A DNA stretch of 64,000 nucleotides from Streptomyces alboniger (GTDB lineage: Bacteria > Actinomycetota > Actinomycetes > Streptomycetales > Streptomycetaceae). Shown here piece by piece: positions 17,822 through 24,789 of this stretch. Under the pieces are notes generated by a model, which saw nothing but the letters and a program-made list of their open reading frames with translations, made no database searches and had not been told where the DNA came from. Every line of letters begins with the position of its first letter. The first letter of the stretch is position 1. The DNA is taken from NCBI RefSeq assembly GCF_008704395.1, contig NZ_CP023695.1, positions 7,068,001 to 7,132,000 on the forward strand, in the 5' to 3' direction. Position numbers and translations under genes: made by a program.

Positions 17822-17849
17822 CCGACAACAGACAGCCGACAACAGATAA
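17822..17849. repeat. 14-base tandem repeat between regulator and DJ-1 gene
   Basis: CCGACAACAGACAG (17822-17835) is followed at once by CCGACAACAGATAA (17836-17849), then a partial CCGATAGG. The repeat is unusually A-rich for this genome and fills most of the 43-base gap. Confidence 0.6.
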
Positions 17850-17864
17850 CCGATAGGGGACCCC

Positions 17865-18497
17865 ATGCAGATCGCCATCGCCCTGTACGAGCGCTTCACC
17901 GTCCTGGACGCGATAGGGCCGTACCAGATGCTGTACAGCCTGCCCGGCGCGGAGACCGTCTTCGTGGCCGAGAAGGCGGGCCCCGTGCGCGACGACGGGA
18001 ACTCCCTCGCGCTCGTCGCCGAGAAGTCCTTCGACGAGGTGCGGCGCCCCGACATCGTCGTCGTCCCCGGCGGCCCCGACCAGAGCGACCAGATGGAGAA
18101 CGAGGCGCTCCTCGGCTGGCTCCGCGCCGTCGACCCCACCACGACCTGGACGACCTCCGTGTGCACCGGGTCGCTGGCGCTCGCCGCCGCGGGTCTGCTC
18201 AAGGGCCGCCGCGCCACCTCGCACTGGCTCGCCCTGACCGAGCTGGACCGCCTCGGTGCCCGGTCGACGGGGGAGCGGGTCGTCTTCGACGGCAAGTACG
18301 TCACCGCGGCCGGCGTCTCCGCGGGGATCGACATGGGGCTCACGCTGGGCGGCAGGATCGCAGGTGATGAGTACGCGCAGTCCGCACAGCTCATGGCGGA
18401 GTACGACCCGCAGCCGCCCTATGACGCCGGGTCGCCGGAGAAGGCGCCCGCGCACATCGTGGCGAGATTCCGCGAGCACAGCCCCCTCGGCCGGTAA
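17865..18497 (+). CDS. DJ-1/PfpI family protein
   Basis: A 210-aa single-domain DJ-1/PfpI protein. VVVPGGPDQSDQ at about residue 66 and the nucleophile elbow SVCTGSLALAAAGLLKGRRATSHW put the reactive cysteine at 100. The sequence resembles isonitrile hydratase-like and InhA-type members, but such enzymes cannot be told apart from glyoxalase or chaperone-type DJ-1 proteins by motif alone. A GGGGA ribosome binding sequence sits just before the ATG. It lies 43 bases after the GlxA-type regulator, which has the same fold as its sensor half; the regulator may control this gene. Confidence 0.82.
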   Translation: MQIAIALYERFTVLDAIGPYQMLYSLPGAETVFVAEKAGPVRDDGNSLALVAEKSFDEVRRPDIVVVPGGPDQSDQMENEALLGWLRAVDPTTTWTTSVCTGSLALAAAGLLKGRRATSHWLALTELDRLGARSTGERVVFDGKYVTAAGVSAGIDMGLTLGGRIAGDEYAQSAQLMAEYDPQPPYDAGSPEKAPAHIVARFREHSPLGR

Positions 18498-18499
18498 AC

Positions 18500-18553
18500 G
18501 CGGACTGACGCCGGGCTCCGGCGGAAAACGGCCGCCTAACGCGCTCAGTCCGC
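18500..18553. terminator. Nested hairpins between convergent genes
   Basis: An inner hairpin (18509-18514 with 18518-18523, loop GCT) lies inside outer 9-base perfect arms (18500-18508 with 18545-18553). The structure follows the DJ-1 gene and overlaps the end of the convergent enoyl-CoA hydratase gene, so it can serve both directions. Confidence 0.55.
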
Positions 18554-19297
18554 CCGCGCGCTCCACGTGAAACGCGGCGGCCTGCGCTCCAGGAAGGCGG
18601 CGACACCCTCGGCGATGTCGCCGTCGCGCGCCTGCTCGGCCGCCCAGTACGCGTCCCGGTCGGTGCGCCCCGCGGCGAACTCCTTGGCCGCCGCCTGCGT
18701 CAGCTGCGAGCGGGAGGCGAGGATGCCGGCGAACTCCGCGACGCGCTTGTCGAGGCCGCCCGCGGGCAGCACCTCGTCCACCAGGCCCGTCCGCAGCGCC
18801 CGCTGCGCGTCGATCAACTCACCCGAGAACAGGAGGTACTTGGCGGTGGCGGGCCCCACCAGCGACACCAGGCGCCGGGTGGAGGAGGCCGGATAGACGA
18901 TGCCGAGCTTCGCGGGCGTGACCCCGAACATGGCGCCCTCCTCCGTGAAGCGCAGATCGCACACGCCGGCCAACTGGCTGCCGCCCCCCACGCAGTAGCC
19001 GCGCACCGCGGCGAGCGTCGGCTTGGGGAAGGCCGCTATCGCGTCCTCGGCCCGCACCGCCAGCTCCTGCGCCGCCTCGGGGGCCTCCCGCAGCGAGGAG
19101 ATGTCCGCGCCCGCGCAGAAGGTCTCGCCCTCTCCGGTGAGCACGACGACGCGTACGGCCGGGTCGGCGGCGAGCCCCGCGAACAGGGGCGGCACCCGGC
19201 GCCACATGTCCGCGGTCATGGCGTTGCGCTTGGCCGGATGGTCGATGACGACGGTGGCGACGCCGTCCGTGACGGTGTGCCTCAGCTGCGGTTCCAT
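18545..19297 (-). CDS. Enoyl-CoA hydratase/isomerase family protein
   Basis: A 250-aa crotonase-fold protein. The CoA/oxyanion segments are visible: GEGETFCAGADISSL near residue 58 and AVRGYCVGGGSQLAGVCDLRF near residue 97. The catalytic glutamate pair of classical hydratases is not clearly conserved: Gln and Gly stand at the first position (GGGSQLAG) and Pro-Ala-Ser-Ser-Thr-Arg at the second. This may therefore be an isomerase, a decarboxylase-like member or a hydratase of another substrate. The Met at 19297 begins the first beta strand (MEPQLRHTV), and the 13 codons upstream look like leader sequence. The gene stands alone, convergent with the DJ-1 gene. Confidence 0.82.
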   Translation of the reverse strand: MEPQLRHTVTDGVATVVIDHPAKRNAMTADMWRRVPPLFAGLAADPAVRVVVLTGEGETFCAGADISSLREAPEAAQELAVRAEDAIAAFPKPTLAAVRGYCVGGGSQLAGVCDLRFTEEGAMFGVTPAKLGIVYPASSTRRLVSLVGPATAKYLLFSGELIDAQRALRTGLVDEVLPAGGLDKRVAEFAGILASRSQLTQAAAKEFAAGRTDRDAYWAAEQARDGDIAEGVAAFLERRPPRFTWSARAD

Positions 19298-19407
19298 GCG
19301 CCGGATGCTATCCGCACCCCTCGAACGTACGATCAAGAAGGGGGCGGCCCGTACGGTTCGCGCGACCCGAGGGCCCGGACAGCTCGCCGAGTGATACGGA
19401 GGCGCTG

Positions 19408-20055
19408 ATGGCCAGATCCAAGGAAGCCAAGTTCCCGGGGCCCGCGAGCGGTACCCCCGGACCTCAGGGCGCCCGCCTCAGCCGCGGCTTCGGCTGGCTC
19501 GCGGTGCTGGGCGTGATCCTGGCGGTCGCCGGGATCGTCGGCCTCGTCTACACCGGCGTCGCCACGCTGACCTCGATGCTGCTCTTCGGCTGGCTCCTGC
19601 TGGTCGGCGGCATCGTCGGCCTGCTGCACGCCGTCCAGTCGCGGGGCAGCAGCTTCTTCTGGCTGGGCGTGGTGGTCGCCGCGCTGAACCTCGCGGCGGG
19701 CGTCGTGATCATCCGCAGGCCCGACGTGGCGGCGGAGGCGCTGACCATGTTCGCGGCGCTGCTCTTCCTCACCGGCGGAGTGTTCCGCCTGGTCGGCAGC
19801 CTGGTCGTACGCGGCCCGCAGTTCGCCCTGACGCTCTTGCAGGGCGCCTTCGGCCTGCTCATCGGTGTCCTGGTCCTCGCCGAGTGGCCCAGCAGCAGTC
19901 AGTACGTCATCGGTTGCTTCTTCTCCCTGGCGCTGCTCTTCGACGGACTCGGCCTCATCGCCACCGGTATCGGCGGCCGCCGCATCGTGAGCCTCGTACA
20001 ACCTGAAGAAGCCTCGGAAACAGCACACGGCGGGCAGGACCAGTCGCACATCTGA
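19408..20055 (+). CDS. HdeD-like (DUF308) membrane protein
   Basis: A 215-aa integral membrane protein with about six hydrophobic helices between residues 29 and 190, separated by short loops, which is the HdeD/DUF308 arrangement. In enterobacteria HdeD contributes to acid resistance; in actinomycetes the role is unknown. The N-terminus is hydrophilic (MARSKEAKFPGPASG) and the C-terminus is charged and cytoplasmic. ATG at 19408 is preceded by GGAGGCGCTG, a good ribosome binding site. It is transcribed away from the enoyl-CoA hydratase gene across a 110-base divergent promoter region. Confidence 0.8.
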   Translation: MARSKEAKFPGPASGTPGPQGARLSRGFGWLAVLGVILAVAGIVGLVYTGVATLTSMLLFGWLLLVGGIVGLLHAVQSRGSSFFWLGVVVAALNLAAGVVIIRRPDVAAEALTMFAALLFLTGGVFRLVGSLVVRGPQFALTLLQGAFGLLIGVLVLAEWPSSSQYVIGCFFSLALLFDGLGLIATGIGGRRIVSLVQPEEASETAHGGQDQSHI

Positions 20056-20093
20056 CGCTGTCTTACGCCTACGATCAAATCCCGTCGATAATC

Positions 20094-20113
20094 GCTGACT
20101 TCTGGTCAGTAGC
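20094..20113. promoter_or_regulatory. Inverted repeat upstream of the RsbW-like gene
   Basis: GCTGACTTCTGGTCAGTAGC forms an imperfect inverted repeat (GCTGAC paired with GTCAG, bulged T, AGC). It lies about 35 bases upstream of the kinase gene. A close relative of the sequence lies just after that gene. It could be an operator or the terminator of the HdeD-like gene. Confidence 0.35.
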
Positions 20114-20148
20114 GCGGTCCGGACACGTGTGTTCCCAACACTCGATGT

Positions 20149-20661
20149 GTGGTGACAATCGAGCGCGAGGGCGGCGACCGGACGATGGCGAACGACGGGA
20201 GGGGCTCCGGCCCACTCCCCAGGGGTGACGGACAGGCGCCGTACGAAGGGGTGTGGCGCTTCACCGCCCCCGCCGTCGACGCCTCCGTGCCCCAGGCACG
20301 GCACGCGGTGCGCGACCTGCTGGCCCGGCAGGGCGTACCGGCGTCGGACGACCTCATCGAGGGCCTGCTGCTCATCGTCTCCGAGCTGGTGACCAACGCG
20401 GTGCGCCATGCCGCCCTGCTCTCGCCGATGCTCGCCGTGGAGGTGGCGGTCGGCGCCGAATGGGTGCGGGTCTCCGTCGAGGACGACCATCCGTACCGAC
20501 CGACGGCGCTGGTGGCGGACCACGGGCAGACGGGCGGCCGCGGGCTGCTCATCGTCCGCGAGATCACGCAGGAGGCGGGCGGCGCCTGCGACGTCGAGCA
20601 CACCGCGAGCGGGGGCAAGGTCATCTGGGCGGCCCTGCCCCTGAAGCCCGGCGACGGCTGA
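20149..20661 (+). CDS. RsbW-like ATP-binding protein (anti-sigma-factor kinase fold)
   Basis: A 170-aa soluble protein with a HATPase_c_2 domain. The N box is in SELVTNAVRHA (about residue 80), the G1 region in VSVEDDHPYRP and the G2 region in GGRGLLIVREI. These are features of the many small RsbW/SpoIIAB-type serine kinases of Streptomyces, which bind sigma factors or anti-anti-sigma factors. There is no partner sigma or STAS gene in this window, so its target is unknown. GTG at 20149 is followed by a second in-frame GTG and by an ATG at 20185; the true start could be any of them. The downstream hairpin separates it from the convergent glycine-rich protein gene. Confidence 0.8.
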   Translation: MVTIEREGGDRTMANDGRGSGPLPRGDGQAPYEGVWRFTAPAVDASVPQARHAVRDLLARQGVPASDDLIEGLLLIVSELVTNAVRHAALLSPMLAVEVAVGAEWVRVSVEDDHPYRPTALVADHGQTGGRGLLIVREITQEAGGACDVEHTASGGKVIWAALPLKPGDG

Positions 20662-20690
20662 GGTCTCGCCGCCACCGGGCCGCGTGCTTC

Positions 20691-20707
20691 GCTGACTGCT
20701 CGTCAGC
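20691..20707. terminator. Hairpin between convergent genes
   Basis: GCTGAC (20691-20696) and GTCAGC (20702-20707) are perfect arms around a 5-base loop, placed between the kinase gene and the convergent glycine-rich gene. Confidence 0.5.
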
Positions 20708-20723
20708 ACTTCACCGGAGATGT

Positions 20724-21332
20724 TCAGCAGGGGAGAGTGGTCCTGCCGGCCGCACCGGTGGCGCCGGTGGTGCCGTCCGCGAACGCCGTGGCGGCGGTGC
20801 CGTTGCCGCCGGGCTTGCCCGGGCACACCGGACTGGCCGCGCCACCCGCGCCACCCGTCCCGCCCGTGTGGCCGCCCGCGACGATGGAGGCGCCGCCGTT
20901 GCCGCCCTTGCCGCCGGCGATACCGGCACCGGCGTTGCCGACGCCGCCGACGCCGCCCTTGCCTCCGGTGCCGCCGAGCTTGGCCTCGCCGCCGGCTCCG
21001 CCGTTGCCGCCGTCGCCGTTGGCGCCGCCGGCTCCGCCCGTGCCGCCTAGGCCGCCGACGCTCGCGACGCCGGTGGCGTTGCCGCCGTTGCCGCCATTGC
21101 CGCCGTTGCCGTTGGCACCCGCGGCGCCGCCGTTGCCGCCGAGGCCGCCGATACCTCCGAGGGTCCCGACGCCGTTGGCGCCGTTGCTGCCCGGGGCCCC
21201 GGCAGCGGCCGTGCGGTCGCCGCCCGTACCGGGCTGTGCGGAGGCGAGTGCGGGAGTGAGAGTGAGGCCGGCTACGGCGATCGCGGCGATCAGGAAGGTC
21301 CGGGCTGTGCCCGTTGTGCGCATGGTGCGCAT
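20724..21332 (-). CDS. Secreted glycine-rich repeat protein
   Basis: A 202-aa protein with a signal peptide (RTTGTARTFLIAAIAVAGLTL, cleavage near ASA-QP). The mature part is almost wholly Gly/Ala/Asn repeats of the form GGxGGxGG, for example NGGNGGNGGNATG, very like the PGRS part of mycobacterial PE_PGRS proteins or other polyglycine-II-type domains, but without a PE domain. The last 45 residues hold two cysteines (SPVCPGKPGG and a C-terminal TTLPC) that could form a disulphide. It is probably a surface or matrix protein; no enzyme motif is present. The ATG at 21332 follows GAAATCC, a weak ribosome binding site; GTG or ATG codons at residue 4 are alternatives. The region upstream is very AT-rich. 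Confidence 0.72.
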   Translation of the reverse strand: MRTMRTTGTARTFLIAAIAVAGLTLTPALASAQPGTGGDRTAAAGAPGSNGANGVGTLGGIGGLGGNGGAAGANGNGGNGGNGGNATGVASVGGLGGTGGAGGANGDGGNGGAGGEAKLGGTGGKGGVGGVGNAGAGIAGGKGGNGGASIVAGGHTGGTGGAGGAASPVCPGKPGGNGTAATAFADGTTGATGAAGRTTLPC

Positions 21333-21419
21333 GAGGATTTCCTTCGGTTTGCAGGCGGAGAGATTCTCCGCCTGACAACCCCCAACGTAGGGAAGCGCGA
21401 CGCACGGCGCACTCCGAAG

Positions 21420-21480
21420 GATGATTAAATGTCTTTAAATAGACGGAACCATCAAACTCTGGCTGCAAATTCCCATTTTG
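21420..21480 (-). promoter_or_regulatory. AT-rich upstream region of the glycine-rich gene
   Basis: About 60 bases far richer in A and T than their surroundings lie 90-150 bases upstream of the glycine-rich gene. They contain ATGATTAAAT, TTTAAA with GTCT/AGAC flanks at 21431-21444, and CAAATTCCC. I could not place a convincing minus-10/minus-35 pair; the region is a likely promoter and regulator-binding site. Confidence 0.4.
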
Positions 21481-21507
21481 GCGCTACTCGCCCGAAGTGG
21501 AAAGGGG

Positions 21508-22101
21508 CTACCAGCCCGCCGAGGACCCGGTCAGCTCCTTGATCGCGGGGCGTGCCGCGTCGAGCACGGTCATGAACCACGCGGAGAACGGCCCCTTCTC
21601 GTGCCGGGCCTTCAGCTCCCCGGCCGTCACGAACGCGGTCTCGCCGACCTCGGAGGGGTCCGGGCGCAGCGGCGACTGGACCATCCCGACGAAGAGGTGG
21701 TTGAACTCCTGCTCCACCAGGCCCGACTCCGGGTCCGGGTGGTTGTAGCGCACGGTGCCCGCCTCGGCGAGCAGCGAGGGCGAGACGCCCAGCTCCTCGT
21801 ACGTACGCCGGGCGGCCGCGGCGAACGGCGCCTCGCCCGGGTAGGGGTGGCCGCAGCAGGTGTTCGACCAGACGCCGGGGGAGTGGTACTTGCCGGCCGC
21901 GCGCTGCTGGAGCAGCAGCCGCCCCTGCTCGTCGAAGAGGAAAACGGAGAACGCCCGGTGCAGCTGCCCGGGCGCCTCATGCGCGGAGAGTTTCTCCGCT
22001 GTGCCGATCGTCCTGCCGTCCTCGTCGACGAGTTCCAGCAAGATCGCTTCTCCGGTGCCGTTCGACGAGCTGTTCGCCGCGGTGGCAGGTGTGATCGGCA
22101 T
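21508..22101 (-). CDS. idi: Isopentenyl-diphosphate delta-isomerase, type 1
   Basis: A 197-aa Nudix-fold enzyme that interconverts IPP and DMAPP. The active-site cysteine is Cys83 in NTCCGHPYPGE and the acid is Glu132 in VEQEFNHLF, at the 49-residue spacing of the E. coli enzyme; His85 matches the metal ligand next to the cysteine. The Nudix-like segment is RRTYEELGV. Start at 22101 is supported by GAAGGA six bases upstream; ATG at 22107 is a neighbouring alternative. It should supply DMAPP for the prenyl synthase of the hopanoid operon 12 kb away and for all other isoprenoids. It stands downstream of the methyltransferase fusion, behind two hairpins. Confidence 0.93.
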   Translation of the reverse strand: MPITPATAANSSSNGTGEAILLELVDEDGRTIGTAEKLSAHEAPGQLHRAFSVFLFDEQGRLLLQQRAAGKYHSPGVWSNTCCGHPYPGEAPFAAAARRTYEELGVSPSLLAEAGTVRYNHPDPESGLVEQEFNHLFVGMVQSPLRPDPSEVGETAFVTAGELKARHEKGPFSAWFMTVLDAARPAIKELTGSSAGW

Positions 22102-22170
22102 ACCCATCCTTCGCTTCGGTTCGAGCCTCAAGTCTGCCGTACGTCCCGGACACTCCAGGCACTCCGGGGA

Positions 22171-22239
22171 CCGCATGTCCCGGCGCGCGGAAGCACTCCG
22201 GGACATGCGGGTGGACGCCCGGGCGGAACGCGCCCGGGC
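22171..22239 (-). terminator. Double hairpin after the methyltransferase-GNAT gene
   Basis: Two hairpins follow the gene on the minus strand. The first has perfect 9-base arms (22217-22225 and 22231-22239) and the second has perfect 13-base arms (22171-22183 and 22198-22210). They separate the gene from idi. Confidence 0.7.
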
Positions 22240-22244
22240 GGGTC

Positions 22245-23507
22245 TCAGACCCCGAAAGCGGCCGGATACTGGATCATGCCCCGGGGCAGCGGCCCGAAAT
22301 CGTCGGCTTCTTTGAGGACGAGCGCCATCATGGCCTCGTCCGGAACCTCGAACCCTGGCCGAATCCCGTACCCGGACGCGGGCCTGAAACCGAACCTCGG
22401 GTAGTACGCCGGATGCCCGAGCACGAGGACGAGCCGCTCCCCACGCGCCCGTGCCGCGTCCAGTACCGCGCGGATGACCGCCGAACCCGCCCCCGCCCGC
22501 TGGTACCGCGGCAGAACGGCGACGGGCGCGAGGGCGAGCGCGGGCGCCCCGCCCACCCGGCAGCGGGTGATCAGCGCGTGCGCCGCGACCGAGCCGTCCG
22601 GCGCCTCGGCGACGTACGACATCCCGGGAAGCCAGGCCTCCGGATCGGCGCGCAGGGCCTCGACCAGGTCGGCCTCCGCCTCGGTGGCGAACGCGGCGGT
22701 GTTCAGCGCGTGCACCGAGGCGATGTCCGCGGCGCTCTCCGGGCGGGTCGGCCAGCAGCCGGAGGCGACGGGGCGCAGGACGTAACCCGTGTAACCGAAC
22801 TCCGACCCGTGCTCGCGCCGCGTCGCGATCTCCTCGCGCGTGGCGGCGAGGGCCTCGGCCATCCCGGGCGCGTCCGGGTCCGCCGCGTCCGCGCGGGCGG
22901 CCAGCGGGCCGTAGTACTCGTCCCAGTCGGTCTCCGGCTGCGGGTGCGCGCCGAGCACGGAGTAGCCGGCTCCGGTAGCGGCCCGGGCGTTCTCCTCACC
23001 CGTACGCAGCGCGTAGTGCTGGTCCCAGAAGGCGCGCGCCGCGGTGGACGGCTCGGCGGTCGTCCACTCGCACTCGGTGACGACGAGCACCCCGCTGGGC
23101 GCGAGCAGCCGCCGCCAGGCGCGCAGGGCGTTGTCGAAGCCGATGGCGTAGGCCGAACCCTCGGCCCACACGAGGTCGAACGAGCCATCCGGATAGGGGA
23201 GTTGGGCCATGTCGGCATGGACGGTGGTGATCGAACCGGTGAGCCCGCGCGCGTCGGCGGCCGCGCGGAGTTCGTCGAGGAACGGTTCGTGCAGATCCAC
23301 GGCGGTCACCTCGGCGCCCGCCTCCGCGGCGAGCAGGAGCGCGGCCCGGCCGGGTCCGCAGCCCAGGTCGAGGACGCGGGGCCGCCCGGGCAGCTCACCC
23401 GCGAGGCGGAGCAGCCGGCGGGTGGTGTCGTCGGAGCCGGGACCCTGCCGCGGGAGGCCGTGGTGCAGGGCGAAGAAGGCGTCGGTGATCGAGGTGTTGT
23501 CGGTCAA
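22245..23507 (-). CDS. Fusion protein: SAM-dependent methyltransferase plus GNAT acetyltransferase
   Basis: A 420-aa two-domain protein. Residues 1-250 are a class I methyltransferase: motif I VLDLGCGPGRAALLLA near residue 45, the acidic loop VTAVDLHEP, and motif IV DGSFDLVWAEGSAYAIGF. Residues about 262-420 are a GNAT domain with the acetyl-CoA loop QRAGAGSAVIRAVLDAARARG and the late strand HPAYYPRFGFRPASGYGI. Both halves occur as separate genes elsewhere. A TTG at 23507 is the only usable start (AAGGG nine bases upstream). The substrate is unknown; small metabolites or an antibiotic are possible. A 22-codon ORF with a very strong ribosome binding site lies 48 bases upstream. Confidence 0.82.
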   Translation of the reverse strand: MTDNTSITDAFFALHHGLPRQGPGSDDTTRRLLRLAGELPGRPRVLDLGCGPGRAALLLAAEAGAEVTAVDLHEPFLDELRAAADARGLTGSITTVHADMAQLPYPDGSFDLVWAEGSAYAIGFDNALRAWRRLLAPSGVLVVTECEWTTAEPSTAARAFWDQHYALRTGEENARAATGAGYSVLGAHPQPETDWDEYYGPLAARADAADPDAPGMAEALAATREEIATRREHGSEFGYTGYVLRPVASGCWPTRPESAADIASVHALNTAAFATEAEADLVEALRADPEAWLPGMSYVAEAPDGSVAAHALITRCRVGGAPALALAPVAVLPRYQRAGAGSAVIRAVLDAARARGERLVLVLGHPAYYPRFGFRPASGYGIRPGFEVPDEAMMALVLKEADDFGPLPRGMIQYPAAFGV

Positions 23508-23555
23508 CGTGGGAAACCCTTGGGTGAGGGGCCCGCGGACGTGCGGAGTCAGCCG

Positions 23556-23624
23556 TCAGGCGCGAGCCCGGGAAGTGGGGATGCACGTGTCGCCGCGCAC
23601 GGCAGCGTCGGCCGCGACAGTCAT
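23556..23624 (-). CDS. Putative 22-aa leader peptide
   Basis: ATG at 23624 follows GAGGAGGTGG, one of the best ribosome binding sites in the window, and opens a 23-codon frame ending at TGA 23556. The peptide reads MTVAADAAVRGDTCIPTSRA plus two residues. It ends 48 bases before the TTG start of the methyltransferase-GNAT gene, which itself has a poor start. A short ORF with such a signal before a weak start suggests a leader that controls the downstream gene by attenuation or ribosome stalling. The single cysteine may be the sensor codon (inference). It could also be a small functional peptide. Confidence 0.45.
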   Translation of the reverse strand: MTVAADAAVRGDTCIPTSRARA

Positions 23625-23671
23625 CAACCCACCTCCTCGGATCCCAAGAACTCGGGCCCAGGCTAGCACTG

Positions 23672-24610
23672 TCAGTGACAGAGCTTCGCCTCGTGCTCCG
23701 CGTGCCCGCTCGGCTCCAGCTGGAACGTGCAGTGCTCCACGTCGAAGTGATCACCCAGGCAGCCCTGGAGCTCGTGCAGCATCTTCTCGTGGCCGATCGA
23801 GTCGAGCGCGTCGGAGCTGACGACGACATGGGCGGAGAGGACGGGCATGCCCGAGGTGATCGTCCAGGCGTGCAGGTCATGGACCTCCTCGACGCCCGGC
23901 AGGCCGAGTATGTGGGCCCGCACCTCCGTCATGTCGACGCCCTTGGGTGCCGACTCGAGCAGGACGTTCAGGGTCTCCTTCAGGAGCTTGACCGTACGCG
24001 GAACGATCATGAGGCCGATCACGAGCGAGGCGATCGGGTCCGCCGCCTGCCAGCCGGTGAGCATGATGACGGTCGCCGAGACGATGACCGCCACGGAGCC
24101 GAGCGTGTCCGCCACGACCTCCAGGAACGCGCCGCGCACATTGAGGCTGTCCTTCTGGCCGCGCATCAGCAGCGACAGCGAGATCATGTTCGCGACCAGC
24201 CCGAAGACACCGAAGAAGACGGCCAGGCCGCCCTGGGTCCCGGCGGGCGTGATGAACCGCTCGATCGCCTCGTACAGCACATAGCCGCCCACGCCGAGCA
24301 GCAGCAGGCAGTTGGCGAGCGCCGCGAGTATCTCGGCGCGGGCGTAACCGAAGGTGCGGCTCTCGGTGGGCGGTCTGTTCGCGAAGTGGATGGCGAGCAG
24401 CGCCATGCCGAGCCCCAGCGCGTCCGTCGCCATGTGCGTCGCGTCCGCGATGAGCGCGAGCGAATCCGCCATGATGCCGCCCACGATCTGGGCGATCATC
24501 ACGGTGATGGTGATGCCGAGCGCCACCCGCAGCCGCCCCTTGTAGGCGTGAGCCGCCGTCCCTGTGGCCGGTGCCCCGTGCGTGTGTCCGTGATCGTGCC
24601 CAGCCCCCAT
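23672..24610 (-). CDS. zitB: Cation diffusion facilitator (zinc exporter, ZitB-like)
   Basis: A 312-aa inner-membrane metal/proton antiporter. The His-rich N-terminus (GAGHDHGHTHG) precedes six transmembrane helices. The metal-site pairs are visible as SLALIADATHMATDALG in helix II (HxxxD) and FLEVVADTLGS in helix V. The C-terminal cytoplasmic domain has VHDLHAWTITSG, as in CzcD/ZitB. The start at 24610 has GGAGG about nine bases upstream. From memory, the S. coelicolor gene at the same place next to idi (SCO6751, zitB) is a zinc exporter activated by Zur, and a Zur-like box lies here at 24739-24753, so I expect the same behaviour. Confidence 0.88.
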   Translation of the reverse strand: MGAGHDHGHTHGAPATGTAAHAYKGRLRVALGITITVMIAQIVGGIMADSLALIADATHMATDALGLGMALLAIHFANRPPTESRTFGYARAEILAALANCLLLLGVGGYVLYEAIERFITPAGTQGGLAVFFGVFGLVANMISLSLLMRGQKDSLNVRGAFLEVVADTLGSVAVIVSATVIMLTGWQAADPIASLVIGLMIVPRTVKLLKETLNVLLESAPKGVDMTEVRAHILGLPGVEEVHDLHAWTITSGMPVLSAHVVVSSDALDSIGHEKMLHELQGCLGDHFDVEHCTFQLEPSGHAEHEAKLCH

Positions 24611-24738
24611 GGAGCCCGCCTCCCGCGTCGGTCGTCGTTCTGCTGTTCGGTCGTCGCGCGACCACAGTGAACTACGGGTGGGGGGTACCTGGCAACGCGG
24701 CACTGAACACCGTTGTCATCTGCTCTGACCTGCGAAAA

Positions 24739-24753
24739 TGGCAACGATTGCCG
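24739..24753. promoter_or_regulatory. Zur-like box upstream of zitB
   Basis: TGGCAACGATTGCCG matches the actinomycete Zur consensus TGAAAACGATTTTCA at 10-11 of 15 positions, including the central AACGATT, and contains a GGCAA/TTGCC inverted repeat. Related half-sites occur at 24690-24697 (TGGCAACG) and, inverted, at 24711-24718. It lies about 130 bases upstream of the exporter start. Confidence 0.5.
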
Positions 24754-24789
24754 ACTGGGGAAGGGGTGCAGGTCAGGGGCTCGCGACGA

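Noticed and set aside
20740..21200. GCC/CCG-rich periodic DNA that could be mistaken for a CRISPR or minisatellite array
   Set aside because: The periodicity comes from Gly codons; there are no constant repeats with variable spacers.
20737..21375. Proline-rich open frame on the plus strand opposite the glycine-rich gene
   Set aside because: Its Pro repeats are the complement of the Gly codons; the minus-strand frame has a signal peptide and a better composition.
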